Assembly: GCA_017550105.1 (NCBI GenBank) | Contig: JAFYLQ010000063.1 | Span: forward strand, 1-64,000 | Reading direction: 5' to 3' | Source of the DNA: Clostridia bacterium | GTDB lineage: Bacteria; Bacillota; Clostridia; Oscillospirales; Acutalibacteraceae | DNA: 64,000 nucleotides | Shown here: positions 46,064 to 55,211 of the stretch, in pieces | Layout: each line of letters opens with the position of its first letter | Position numbering within the stretch: position 1 is the stretch's first letter | The notes under the pieces: generated by a model | What the model was told of the DNA's origin: nothing | The model's database searches: none | Seen by the model: only the letters and a program-made list of their open reading frames with translations | Translations under genes and position numbers: made by a program

Positions 46064-46219
46064 AATAATCCTCCTATTAGATACTAATAGCATTATATAC
46101 TACCATATATACAAACTGATTTTAACACATAAATCCGTTAAATGCAATAGCAATATTAAATTTTTAGCCCTTGACTTTGACGATTTCAAGGGTCAATTAT
46201 TGTGTAAATTGAATAATTC

Positions 46220-47014
46220 TCAGGTTTTGACTCTTACTGATATTTCGCCCGAGTTAAGGGTAAGCCTGCTACCATCTGCAAGCTCTGCCACAAGCCCGAA
46301 ATTTTCATCAATCCCCAATGCCCTTGCACAGGTTTTCTCGTCATTATTTATTATGGTTATATCCTTACCTATAACAAAGCATTTCCCTGCGTATTTATCG
46401 TAATATTCCCTTTTTTCAAGGGTGTTATAATAACCCATAAATGAATTAAGAAACTCTGCGGCAATGGTGTTACGCAGATTCTCTGTTTTATTTTTAAATA
46501 CCGAGCCCGCAATGCTCTGAAGCTCGGGCGGAAAGCCTCCCTCGGGCTCATAAACATTTATGCCAACGCCCAAAATAACGTAGTCCAAAGTGCCGTTCTG
46601 AGGGTTAAAGCTACCCTCCGTAAGTATTCCGCACACCTTTTTATCATCAACAAAAACGTCGTTGACCCATTTGATAGCGGTGCTTCCGACACCCACTTTT
46701 CCCAAGGCATCGCAAACACTTACCGCCGCAGCAGTAGTAATGAGCACACTTTGCTCGGGTATGATTGAAGGTCTTAACAGTAAGCTCATATAAAGTCCCG
46801 TATCATCGGGAGAATAAAAGCTCCTGCCGAGCCTTCCCCTGCCCGCGGTCTGCTTACCCGCAATCAAAACAAAGCCTTCATCCTTTTCTGAGGCAGCCTC
46901 TTTAAGCAAAGTGTTTGTTGACGTTGCCTTCTCCAAAACCTCAATTTTAATTTTCTTTTCCGAGCCTTTTTTCAAAAGCCCGAAAATCTTTTGAGAATTG
47001 ATTGTATCTATCAT
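46220..47014 (-). CDS. birA: Biotin--[acetyl-CoA-carboxylase] ligase without DNA-binding domain
   Basis: 264 residues. Catalytic core motifs are TSTNTLLKE, the biotinyl-AMP loop GRGRLGRSFYSP, KWVNDVFVDDKKVCGIL and VILGVGINV, with the C-terminal SH3-like domain ending in LTLNSGEISVR. The N-terminal winged helix of bifunctional BirA is absent, so it should not repress transcription. Transcribed alone; the leading 45 residues are a short helical extension. Confidence 0.92.
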   Translation of the reverse strand: MIDTINSQKIFGLLKKGSEKKIKIEVLEKATSTNTLLKEAASEKDEGFVLIAGKQTAGRGRLGRSFYSPDDTGLYMSLLLRPSIIPEQSVLITTAAAVSVCDALGKVGVGSTAIKWVNDVFVDDKKVCGILTEGSFNPQNGTLDYVILGVGINVYEPEGGFPPELQSIAGSVFKNKTENLRNTIAAEFLNSFMGYYNTLEKREYYDKYAGKCFVIGKDITIINNDEKTCARALGIDENFGLVAELADGSRLTLNSGEISVRVKT

Positions 47015-47035
47015 AATACCAATTACCCTTACAGA

Positions 47036-47070
47036 TTAAAAAACAGCGTCTCAACGGACGCTGTTTTTAT
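47036..47070 (-). terminator. Terminator after the birA-upstream secreted protein gene
   Basis: AAAAACAGCGTC, loop TCAACG, GACGCTGTTTTT. It ends the transcript of the gene at 47090-48088. Confidence 0.88.
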
Positions 47071-47089
47071 TATCTTATTATGCTTTCGA

Positions 47090-48088
47090 TCAATACTTAA
47101 CAGTATATTCAGCCTTTGTACCTAAGGGAAGAACAACGCTCATCTTGTCAAAGTTGATTGTCCACTTCATATCGTAATCAGCTGTAATAACGTTACCTGT
47201 TTTTGCATCAACAGTAATTTTTGCAGTTGATTCGGGGTAAGCCATAGAAGCTGTACCTGCAAGGCTCTTTGCAGCACCGGGAATATTGTCATTAACAACA
47301 TTGGGAAGAACTACGTTGAATGCCTTAGGTGCGTGACCTTCGCCAATCTTAACATTCTCAGATTTTTCATCTGCAATTGTTACGATTGTAATGGTAATAA
47401 CACCATTTTCCTCTGTACGTGTTGCTTCTTTAACATCAGCCGCAGTTAATTTGCTTGACCAAGTCTGACCTTCAACAGGGAACTTAGCAGTAATATCTGC
47501 ACCTGTGTATGTAGCTGCACCCTGACTATTATCTCTGAGCATTCCGTCTAACCAATCGTCGCCACCAAGCATTTTGTATATGCTGTTGAGACCGCCGGTT
47601 TCTGTCTGACCTGCAAGGTAGTTTGTAACACCCTTCTGCTCAACTGTTGTAGCATTTGTTTTTACGCTGTTAACAGCCTTATTAAACTCTTCAACAATAG
47701 CAGCCTTATCGCTGTTGTTCGCTGAACCTGAGTCCTGATAACCGCCATTGTCACCTGCGGGTGTTTTATCGGCTGCGGAACCGCCACCGTTACCTGCATT
47801 GTTAGTTGCACCATTGTCTACAGTACCATTGTTTGCAGTGCCGCTATTTGAACCGCCGTTATTAACGTAACCGCCGTTATTACCGCCGTTAGAAACGCCA
47901 TTGCTATAGCTGTTGTTATGCTGCTGAACCTGCTGAGCGTAAGCCTGCTCCTTAGCCGCATTATTCTGAGCCGCCTTAAGTGTAAGTACGGAAGTGATGA
48001 TGTTTGTGGAAACGATTGTCATAGCAACGCTCACAGCCGCAATACAAAGGACTAACTTCTTTATAGGTGCCATCTTCATTACATGCAC
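47090..48088 (-). CDS. Secreted or membrane-anchored protein with Asn/Gly-rich linker
   Basis: 332 residues. N-terminal hydrophobic segment (about 10-37) acts as signal or anchor. A low-complexity Asn/Gly/Ser linker (about 55-125) follows, then a soluble domain of about 200 residues with a helical start (AAIVEEFNKAVNSVKTNATT) and beta-rich end. The domain has an AitA/lipoprotein-like feel but matches no family I can name. GGAG precedes the ATG at 48088; ATG at 48079 is an alternative. Monocistronic. Confidence 0.65.
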   Translation of the reverse strand: MHVMKMAPIKKLVLCIAAVSVAMTIVSTNIITSVLTLKAAQNNAAKEQAYAQQVQQHNNSYSNGVSNGGNNGGYVNNGGSNSGTANNGTVDNGATNNAGNGGGSAADKTPAGDNGGYQDSGSANNSDKAAIVEEFNKAVNSVKTNATTVEQKGVTNYLAGQTETGGLNSIYKMLGGDDWLDGMLRDNSQGAATYTGADITAKFPVEGQTWSSKLTAADVKEATRTEENGVITITIVTIADEKSENVKIGEGHAPKAFNVVLPNVVNDNIPGAAKSLAGTASMAYPESTAKITVDAKTGNVITADYDMKWTINFDKMSVVLPLGTKAEYTVKY

Positions 48089-48256
48089 ACTCCATTTCGC
48101 ATTTAATCTACATTATTATAAATTATGTTTTCGTAAATGTCAATAATTTTAAGCAAATGTAAAAACCTATAAACACAAAAAATTTCGCTCTGCTATTGTT
48201 TATTTTGTTATAATACTGTAAAATATGTAGGCAAGACTAAAAACGGAGCAAAAATT

Positions 48257-49402
48257 ATGAATAAAGCTTTATGTTCCAATTCAATATTAAGTCAACTCGG
48301 CTCGGGCATTACAGGTGCAATGCTTACGGGTGCCTTGGCTCTTTCGGTCTGTGCCGTAACCGGTGGCGGACTTTTTGCATTTGTTCTTTGTTGCGTTGTT
48401 TGCTTTGTATTTTCTGCTATAAATAAAAGCAAGGTTTTTGCCCCCCACGTATTTTTGCTTTTACCGTTATTTTACGTTTTATCAAACGGTTCAACACTTG
48501 CCTGCGGATTATCCGTAGCACTTGGGGGACTTTTTTATCTCTGCCTTACTAAATTCGTCAAAAAAGCACCCGTTCCTGATTTTATCGCTTCGGGTATGGG
48601 GCTTGGCATAGCGGTGGGTGTTACCATACTTTTAACTAACGCATATTTCGGTATCGGCGCTAATTCCTTTATACCCTTTGATATGCTTAAGGAATTCCGT
48701 TCTTTGGGCTTCCACCCCAACTTCCGCGGACTTTTCTATGGCACGATAACGCTTTTTGCGATGATTACCTATCCCTTTAAATTCAAAAGGCTTAACAGGT
48801 ATCTTCCTGCGGCGTTCGTAACCCTTCTTATTCCCTACGTTTTTAATTTATTCCTTAACCCCCATAGGGATTTTACAACCATCAACGAATCCGCTTCACT
48901 GATTTTTGCAGACGGTATCAAAACCGAGCTTTCCTCTTTCCTTGAAATTTCAGTTAAGGATATACCTTATATATTAAAGGGCTCCGTGGGCTTTGGTGCA
49001 ATACTTTTTGTGTTTGGGGATTCCGACACACTCACCTGCCCCGCAAACTGCACAAGCGGTCTTTTATCAGGAATACCTGTTAAAGCTTACCCAATCAAGG
49101 GCTATGGCACAATATCCGCAGTCACCTCGACTATTATTATCGTCCTTTTGGTTTTACTTTGTCCCTCTGCTTTTTCAAGACTCCCCCTACATTGTGCAGG
49201 TGCAATGCTTATAGTTTCTGCATGGCAGAGCTTACCGACGGCATCACTCAAAGCGCTTTTCAAGGAACGTAATTTTATAAAAATCATTATGATGGTGCTT
49301 TGCGGAGTTGTATTTGTTTTAACCGATATTTTCACAAGCGTTCTTGCAGCATTCATTCTTTGGGCAATATTCGGTAAGCCTTCAAAAAAGGAGGTTAACT
49401 GA
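48257..49402 (+). CDS. SulP-like membrane permease without STAS domain
   Basis: 381 residues, about ten hydrophobic segments. The N-terminal LSQLGSGITGAMLTGALAL and the C-terminal LPLHCAGAMLIVSAWQSLP resemble the inorganic anion (SulP) transporter core. Several conserved substrate-site motifs are weak and the cytosolic STAS domain is missing. Substrate unknown. The next gene starts one base after its stop, so they are co-translated. Confidence 0.6.
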   Translation: MNKALCSNSILSQLGSGITGAMLTGALALSVCAVTGGGLFAFVLCCVVCFVFSAINKSKVFAPHVFLLLPLFYVLSNGSTLACGLSVALGGLFYLCLTKFVKKAPVPDFIASGMGLGIAVGVTILLTNAYFGIGANSFIPFDMLKEFRSLGFHPNFRGLFYGTITLFAMITYPFKFKRLNRYLPAAFVTLLIPYVFNLFLNPHRDFTTINESASLIFADGIKTELSSFLEISVKDIPYILKGSVGFGAILFVFGDSDTLTCPANCTSGLLSGIPVKAYPIKGYGTISAVTSTIIIVLLVLLCPSAFSRLPLHCAGAMLIVSAWQSLPTASLKALFKERNFIKIIMMVLCGVVFVLTDIFTSVLAAFILWAIFGKPSKKEVN

Positions 49403-49403
49403 A

Positions 49404-50414
49404 ATGAAAAAAGATAAAAAGAAAATAGCCCGTATAATAGCCACATGGCTTGTTACGGGGGTTATGCTAAGCGTGTTTATTCTGGACACGGTGGTTTTGG
49501 TGCTCGATAACAAATACGTTTCAGCGGTAACCATAACGGACGAGGATTTTTCACAAAAATACGGCGATGATAAAATCCACTTTTTAAACACCGCAAACTC
49601 CGACTGTATTTTAATTGAAAGCAACGGTCACTTTGCACTTATAGACTCGGGCGAGGGCAACGAAAACCCCCGAAAGGACGAGGGCTACAAGGGCTACAGA
49701 GATGAGGTTATCAGTTACCTCAAAAAGGTTGCCTCAGATAAAAACGGACAGGTTCACCTTGATTTCATACTTGCCACACATATGCATTATGACCATGCAG
49801 GTAACTTCACTTATATTATAAACGACAAGGAAATTGCAATAGGCAAGGCGTTTATTAAAAAATATGATACCTCAAGCGTATCCGCAATGGATCAGAAGAA
49901 TTGGGGTAACGGTGAAATGTATGAAAACATCATAAAAGCCCTTGAGCAAAATAACGTTCCGATTACTTATGATATACCTGACGAGGGCTTCCTTTTCGGT
50001 GATTTCACCATACAGTTCTTTAACGGCACAACACCCGAGGAAATAGTTGTAGAAAACGAAAACGCCAACAGTATTGGTGTTAAAATAACAAAGGGCAACA
50101 AAACAGCCTTCCTCGGTGCGGACTTTACGGCGGATACGGGAATTGAAGATTACTATGCCGAAAAAATCGGTGACGTTGACTTACTCAAAATCGGTCACCA
50201 CGGTTATTACGGCTCATCGTCAAAGGACTTTTTAAAGGTTCTTAAGCCCGAAATTGCAATTGTTACAAATCAGATTGGTAAGATTTATCCCAACGTGAAA
50301 TGGAACGTCACAATGGTCGCAAAGGCTCCCCTGTTCTCGACGGCACACCGCAACGGAATTATTGCAAGCTTTACAGACTCTGACGAAATCAAACTAACAC
50401 AAAACATAATGTAA
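49404..50414 (+). CDS. Membrane-anchored metallo-beta-lactamase-fold hydrolase (ComEC-like)
   Basis: 336 residues. One N-terminal membrane helix (about 8-32) and an outside MBL domain with metal motif HMHYDHAG (about 129-136), the second-site D in FLGADFTAD and H in KIGHHGYYGSS. It matches the ComEC/Rec2 C-terminal hydrolase group, which may degrade nucleic acid or other phosphodiesters. GGAGG upstream of ATG 49404. Coupled to the SulP-like gene. Confidence 0.82.
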   Translation: MKKDKKKIARIIATWLVTGVMLSVFILDTVVLVLDNKYVSAVTITDEDFSQKYGDDKIHFLNTANSDCILIESNGHFALIDSGEGNENPRKDEGYKGYRDEVISYLKKVASDKNGQVHLDFILATHMHYDHAGNFTYIINDKEIAIGKAFIKKYDTSSVSAMDQKNWGNGEMYENIIKALEQNNVPITYDIPDEGFLFGDFTIQFFNGTTPEEIVVENENANSIGVKITKGNKTAFLGADFTADTGIEDYYAEKIGDVDLLKIGHHGYYGSSSKDFLKVLKPEIAIVTNQIGKIYPNVKWNVTMVAKAPLFSTAHRNGIIASFTDSDEIKLTQNIM

Positions 50415-50415
50415 A

Positions 50416-50460
50416 AAACTTCGCGTATCAAACAAATTGGTACGCGAAGCTTTTTTATTT
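50416..50460. terminator. Terminator after the ComEC-like gene
   Basis: AACTTCGCGTA pairs with TACGCGAAGC across a 13-nt loop, followed by TTTTTTATTT. Confidence 0.85.
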
Positions 50461-50465
50461 ACTGA

Positions 50466-51026
50466 TTATAATATACTCTGAAAAAGTGATAATACGGGAA
50501 GGCCCCAACCGAATATATAGGGGAAGCAAACACCGTAAGCCACCGCCATTAAGAATGTAAGCGAATATTTTTCGAGGCAGGACATAGCACAAAAAAGTGC
50601 AAAAAACGGCGCAAAAATAATTTTTAAAAACACGTTTTTTCTGCCGTAAACACTATCCTTAAAGGAAAGCATATCCTCAAATGATGGTGCACAGTTCGCC
50701 GCAAAGGATATACCGAACCACAAAAACAGATATGAAAGTATATTCTTTGTGTCGCCCACGTAAATCAGCTGATATGCAGAGCCCGAAAGAAAATAAAAAC
50801 TGAGAATAAAGTTCATTGTAAAGGGAAACCAACAGATAAAAAATGATTTCCACGGATTTTCATTTAACAGCTCGTGCTCCGTATGACCACACATTTCTGA
50901 AAACTTAAAGGCACGTGTGTCAAAGGCGGCTATCGAGCAAACCCTGCAAACCAGCAATTGCCACAGGGTTCTGAAAAAGGCACCGGGTAATGTAATAATT
51001 CTTGTAATTACGTAAATCAAGGTCAT
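50466..51026 (-). CDS. Membrane protein, unknown function
   Basis: 186 residues with about four membrane helices and a cytosolic segment CGHTEHELLNENPWKSFF between the first two. It begins inside the end of the TPR gene (ATGA overlap), so they are expressed together. I do not recognise the family. Confidence 0.65.
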   Translation of the reverse strand: MTLIYVITRIITLPGAFFRTLWQLLVCRVCSIAAFDTRAFKFSEMCGHTEHELLNENPWKSFFICWFPFTMNFILSFYFLSGSAYQLIYVGDTKNILSYLFLWFGISFAANCAPSFEDMLSFKDSVYGRKNVFLKIIFAPFFALFCAMSCLEKYSLTFLMAVAYGVCFPYIFGWGLPVLSLFQSIL

Positions 51027-52480
51027 TCTACGTCACCTGTCCCTTCTGTGAATAATTGCTCGGTGGTAATTTTACCTGCAAGGTATGAGTTCACTCTATC
51101 CGAAACCTCAAGCCCGTACGACTGAAGCATTGAAACTGTTTCTTCAACAGTTTCGGTATTACCAAGCTCATTTTCAATAACAATCGAGGTGTAATAAAGT
51201 ATGCCGTAGGACTCGTAGGTAAGAGCCTCGTCGATTACCTCTTTTGCCTGCTCAGGGTCACCCTTAACCACAAGAGCCATTGCCTTAAGTCTTAAAAGCT
51301 CGGCGTTTTCAGGGTCAAACTCAAGAGCCTTGTCAGTCCACTCAATAGCCTTATCGGCATCGCCCGAAAGCCTTGCAATTGTGGAATAAAGACTGTAGCC
51401 GTCCACATCCTGACGGTCCGCTTCAATAAGAGAGCCCGCCAGCTTTTCGGCAGTTTCAATATCCCCTGCACCGATTGAAGAAAGAGCATATTCGTAAGCA
51501 TAAAGCCACAGATAATCGGGCTCGGTCTCGTAGACCTTAGCAAGATACTCCTGAGCCTCGTAGGTTTTACCCGAGGTATATGCGAACATATACTGACAGA
51601 AATATACCATTGCCTCGTTGTGTGTTACTTCTTTAAGCTTACCGTCAACTGTTTGGATTTCCAAGGGTGCACCTATAAGAGCATCAAGTTCCTTCATAAT
51701 GCTATTGTACATTGCCCTATCATCCGCCGTGTACTGCTGATACTCACTCTTATTCACAATATCATAAAAGCTTTGCATTGTGCCGTAAAGCACAAGAGCC
51801 TCGTTGCCCATATTTTTATATTTAGTATATTGGGGCATGGGAAGCGCACTGTCATCAAAGCCCTTAGAAACACGGTCGGCAACATCAGTCATAGATACAG
51901 AGCCCTCGGACATCTGAATAAATATAGCTTCAGCACTTTCAAAATACAGATTACGTGCATTTATTTCCTTGCCCTCAAAATAACTGATGGCATTGTCATA
52001 AGCCGTTTTCGCAGAGGAAATATTACCCATATTAAATTGAGCCTTAGCCTCGTATGCAAGAGCATAGCCGCCCACGTTATCCCAGAATCCACGCATTGCC
52101 ACAATGCCAAGAACACCTATAGCAATTACAAGAAGCACGTTGACAAAGCCAAAGGGTCTGTTACGTAAATCCTTAAGACAATCTTCACAAATGCCCTCTT
52201 TGCCGTTTTCGTATGACTCACCGCAAAGCGCACAAAGCAAGGGCTCACCCTCGGGCTCGTCGGCAATTTCTTCGTCATTTACCGACTCGCTACCCTCGGT
52301 CGCTTCTGATTCCACCTCGCCGCCGGTTTCAAATTCCTCGGTGGTTTTAGCAAGCTCTTTTCTGAAAAGCTCTGCAAGCTCTTCTAACTCCTTGTTAAGC
52401 TCCTCAGTGTTTTCAGTAGCCACGGAATTTTCATTGTTTCCAATATTTTCGTTGTTTTCCAAAACCTTTTCGTCTTCCAA
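51023..52480 (-). CDS. Zinc-ribbon, membrane-anchored TPR protein
   Basis: 485 residues. A Glu-rich disordered N-terminus (about 1-80) is followed by a zinc ribbon CALCGESYENGKEGICEDC (about 83-101), one membrane helix (about 112-130) and a long helical part with TPR repeats, clearest at about 355-440 (AIEWTDKALEFDPENAELLRLKA). The TPR part would lie outside the membrane and bind partner proteins. Partner likely the membrane protein encoded next. GGAGG precedes the start. Confidence 0.75.
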   Translation of the reverse strand: MEDEKVLENNENIGNNENSVATENTEELNKELEELAELFRKELAKTTEEFETGGEVESEATEGSESVNDEEIADEPEGEPLLCALCGESYENGKEGICEDCLKDLRNRPFGFVNVLLVIAIGVLGIVAMRGFWDNVGGYALAYEAKAQFNMGNISSAKTAYDNAISYFEGKEINARNLYFESAEAIFIQMSEGSVSMTDVADRVSKGFDDSALPMPQYTKYKNMGNEALVLYGTMQSFYDIVNKSEYQQYTADDRAMYNSIMKELDALIGAPLEIQTVDGKLKEVTHNEAMVYFCQYMFAYTSGKTYEAQEYLAKVYETEPDYLWLYAYEYALSSIGAGDIETAEKLAGSLIEADRQDVDGYSLYSTIARLSGDADKAIEWTDKALEFDPENAELLRLKAMALVVKGDPEQAKEVIDEALTYESYGILYYTSIVIENELGNTETVEETVSMLQSYGLEVSDRVNSYLAGKITTEQLFTEGTGDVE

Positions 52481-52616
52481 GGAAAAACCTCCTTTGAAAA
52501 ATATGCTCTTATTCTATCACCATTACAATGAAATTTCAAATAAAAACATAGATTTCTCAGGAGGTTTACAAAATATTTACTTTTTACAAAAAATAGAGAC
52601 GATTTTTAAACACATC

Positions 52617-53255
52617 TTAATCATCAAAACTATACATATCAGAAAAATTGGCTTTTAAAAATTCACCCCATTGACTGATTATAAACATGGCATCTTCATT
52701 AGAATAACTCGAAAAATAGCAGCCAAAAAACACAAGCGTATTTAACTCATCATTATAAGCAACCATATTGAACCTTTGCGGAAAACTATTTACTGTTTCC
52801 TCCGAGTACGCAGAATATCGTATAGCTGTTTCAATATTTTCCATAAATTTGTAACCATTGTGTTGCAATGTATATGTATCACTTAAATTCATCTCATTCA
52901 AGCAAAATTCTTTAGCAGCAACATATTCTGTTTCATCATATTTAAAAACAACCACACTTTTTTCATCTGCTAAAACATCCCACCAACCATCATAACACTC
53001 TTTGTAAAAATATTGTGCATCAATATACTTAAATTTTTCGGCAAAATCATCGGATGGCAGTATATCTACGTTAATTTCGGAAGGACCGTCGAACTTGTCA
53101 AAATTCTCTATTCCGTTAATTTCATAAATATCACTATATGTTTTCTTCTCGATTTTTAAGTTATCGCTAGTTTTAACTTCTGTATTTCCTTTGTTACATG
53201 CAACCAATGAGCAAAAAAACATAATAATTGATAATGCCAAAGTTAATTTCTTCAT
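52617..53255 (-). CDS. Lipoprotein, unknown function
   Basis: 212 residues with a lipobox (SLVAC near residue 20) and an acidic, Tyr/Phe-rich secreted domain. AGGAGG precedes the ATG. Base composition is more AT-rich than its neighbours. No family recognised. Confidence 0.7.
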   Translation of the reverse strand: MKKLTLALSIIMFFCSLVACNKGNTEVKTSDNLKIEKKTYSDIYEINGIENFDKFDGPSEINVDILPSDDFAEKFKYIDAQYFYKECYDGWWDVLADEKSVVVFKYDETEYVAAKEFCLNEMNLSDTYTLQHNGYKFMENIETAIRYSAYSEETVNSFPQRFNMVAYNDELNTLVFFGCYFSSYSNEDAMFIISQWGEFLKANFSDMYSFDD

Positions 53256-53608
53256 AATGCCCTCCTATATATGAAAGGACAGAGGACGGTTCTGTGTCTT
53301 GTTGATTATTCACCCGAACATTCCCCTAATCCTATTTCAAAAGTACACACAACAATCAAAATGCTCAAAGCAGTTTAACTTTCAATTTCAGTATATAACA
53401 AACATCCTGATTTTTCAATACAATTTCTGCCTTTTGACTAATCCTGTAGAACGTTTTTTTCGCCTTGCGTACTCAAAGCAAACCACCGCAATCCTCCCCT
53501 TTTCAAAAAATTCTTTCAATTATTAATGACAAAATATCTGAAATACTACAAAACTTTTTCATCTTTTTTAGGTTGCATAAAGCTTTACATAATGACTTTT
53601 GATAATAA
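53256..53608. other. AT-rich gap without a recognisable gene
   Basis: About 350 bp. Only a near-palindrome GACAGAGGACGG/TTCTGTGTC at 53278-53298 stands out, similar in style to REP sequences. ORFs of 75-94 codons here lack ribosome sites or run antisense into thiT. Confidence 0.5.
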
Positions 53609-53638
53609 AAAAGAGCTGCCCCGAGGGACAACTCTTGT
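53609..53638 (-). terminator. Terminator after thiT
   Basis: AAGAGCTGCCC and GGGACAACTCTT around CGA; minus-strand T-run (TTTTTTAT) follows. Confidence 0.75.
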
Positions 53639-53650
53639 GATGATTGATGT

Positions 53651-54244
53651 TTACTTTTTACTCTTTAAAATTTTCAGTTCGGGTGATTTTAAATCAAATA
53701 TAGCACCCAAAACCGCACAGCCTATAACGGTAATAATGAGCTCGGGGAGCATATATCCTCCGTTGTATTCAAGGGAGTACAACCACACCTCTTTTGCGCC
53801 GTTGGTATAATCGCCCCATATTGTAACACCGCTTATGAAGTGGCACAAAAATCTTATAACGGACACCACTGCACCGCCCAAAGCAATGGAAACGGGTTGG
53901 TTTTTTATAACATTTCTGAACATACCGCCAAGTCCCAAGGCACCGAAGGCTATAATGTAGTCTGCAAAAAGCAGAATTAAATACGCCACTATACCGCTTA
54001 CGTATGCGAAGTTTCCGAGACCGAAAAGGGTTTGTATTACACCCATTGCAAGGCCTGAAAAAATACCCCACTTAACACCGTAACGGTAGGAAATAACCAC
54101 CATGGGCACCTGACTGAAGATGGTTACGCTACCCCCAAAGGGGAATTCAACCACCGCAAGCTCTGCAAGAATTGTTGAAAGCGCAAGCATAAGCGCAGTT
54201 TCAACAATTCGTCTTATTTTTTGTTTTTTTGTTAAATTACTCAT
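53651..54244 (-). CDS. thiT: Thiamine ECF transporter substrate-binding subunit
   Basis: 197 residues with about six membrane helices, the S component that binds thiamine for an energy-coupling-factor transporter. ALMLALSTILAELAV near the N-terminus, YRYGVKWG and SLEYNGGYMLPE near the C-terminus fit ThiT. Placement behind a TPP riboswitch strongly supports thiamine as ligand. The shared ECF module (EcfA/T) is not in the window. Confidence 0.93.
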   Translation of the reverse strand: MSNLTKKQKIRRIVETALMLALSTILAELAVVEFPFGGSVTIFSQVPMVVISYRYGVKWGIFSGLAMGVIQTLFGLGNFAYVSGIVAYLILLFADYIIAFGALGLGGMFRNVIKNQPVSIALGGAVVSVIRFLCHFISGVTIWGDYTNGAKEVWLYSLEYNGGYMLPELIITVIGCAVLGAIFDLKSPELKILKSKK

Positions 54245-54260
54245 AAAAATTCCTCCGAAT

Positions 54261-54299
54261 TAAAATCTCCCTACGGCGGTAACAATGCCATAGGGAGAT
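54261..54299 (-). terminator. Expression-platform terminator of the TPP riboswitch
   Basis: Minus strand ATCTCCCTATGGC pairs with GCCGTAGGGAGAT and is followed by TTTTAATT; it ends 16 nt before thiT. Its GCCGTAGG arm repeats the 3' end of the aptamer. Confidence 0.8.
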
Positions 54300-54313
54300 A
54301 CTTCCGGAGTTAT

Positions 54314-54403
54314 TTTTCCTACGGCGGCATTATCCGCATCAGGTTATTAGGGTCAGAAAAGGAATGTTTTCTATCTCAGCCGACGTCCGTCAGCTCCCCT
54401 GTT
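54314..54403 (-). promoter_or_regulatory. TPP riboswitch (THI element)
   Basis: Minus strand reads ACAGGGGAGC, GGCTGAGATA, TGACCCTAATAACCTGAT, GCGGATAATGCCG, CGTAGGA: the conserved thiamine pyrophosphate aptamer. Thiamine pyrophosphate should favour the terminator at 54261-54299 and switch off thiT. Confidence 0.95.
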
Positions 54404-54447
54404 TTATTTTCGGCACGAAGCGTAGCTACTTTTCTTCGAGCAAGTTT

Positions 54448-54475
54448 ATTATAAACCTATTTTATCTTTTGTCAA
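54448..54475 (-). promoter_or_regulatory. thiT promoter
   Basis: Minus strand: TTGACA (54475-54470), 16 bp, TATAAT (54453-54448), about 45 bp before the aptamer. Confidence 0.7.
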
Positions 54476-54481
54476 GAAAAA

Positions 54482-55201
54482 TTATAAATTCTTCGCCCTG
54501 AAAGGTACATTTTCACCCGTAATTCTTCTTGAAATTCTTAAAAGTGCCTGATTACCCTTGCATTCATAAGGGATTTTCCTTCCCTCGACGGAGCCGTAAA
54601 TCTCCTGTGATTCGGGAACCACACCCAAAAATCTTGCACCTACCGTATCAATAATTTCGTCCGCATTTATTGATTTATGTATTTTTTTATTGAATTTATT
54701 TATAACAAGGCGAACGTTTGAAATACCTGCCTTGCGGACGTTATTTGCGGCATAGGATGCGGCTCTGATACTTATGGCATCGGGAGTTGAAACAATAATG
54801 CAACTGTCCGCAACCTTAGACGCAAGGTTGAATCCGCTTTCAAGTCCTGCAGGCGAATCAAGGAAAATATAGTCAAAGTCTTTTGCAAAGGAGCCCAAAA
54901 TTCCTGCAAATGCCTCGGGAGTATATCCCTCGTCAAAGTCAATGGGTGCAGGTAAAAGGAACAACCCATTTGCACTCTGTATAAGCGCTTTCCTGTATTC
55001 GCAGTTACCCTTAATTACGTCACCCCAGTTATAAACCGTTTTTTCGGACACGCCTAAAAGTATATCGAGGCTTCTTACACCTATATCCATATCCACAAGC
55101 AAAACGTTTTTGCCGTGCAACGCAAGAAGCTTACCCACACCATAGCAGAATGTGGATTTGCCCACACCGCCCTTAGCGGATGCAACAGTAATAATTTTCA
55201 T
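54482..55201 (-). CDS. minD: MinD-like septum-site ATPase
   Basis: 239 residues. Deviant Walker A KGGVGKST at 10-17, VDMDIGVRSLDILLG as in MinD, and FLDSPAGLESGF. The C-terminal end (LLRISRRITGENVPF) could be a weak membrane-targeting helix. MinD places the division site with MinC; minC, often adjacent after mreBCD, is missing here. ATG at 55201 has AAGGTGAT upstream and lies 10 bp after mrdA. Confidence 0.88.
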   Translation of the reverse strand: MKIITVASAKGGVGKSTFCYGVGKLLALHGKNVLLVDMDIGVRSLDILLGVSEKTVYNWGDVIKGNCEYRKALIQSANGLFLLPAPIDFDEGYTPEAFAGILGSFAKDFDYIFLDSPAGLESGFNLASKVADSCIIVSTPDAISIRAASYAANNVRKAGISNVRLVINKFNKKIHKSINADEIIDTVGARFLGVVPESQEIYGSVEGRKIPYECKGNQALLRISRRITGENVPFRAKNL

Positions 55202-55211
55202 ATTTATCACC

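Noticed and set aside
53526..53810. 94-codon plus-strand ORF
   Set aside because: It has no ribosome site and runs antisense through the thiT terminator and 3' end.
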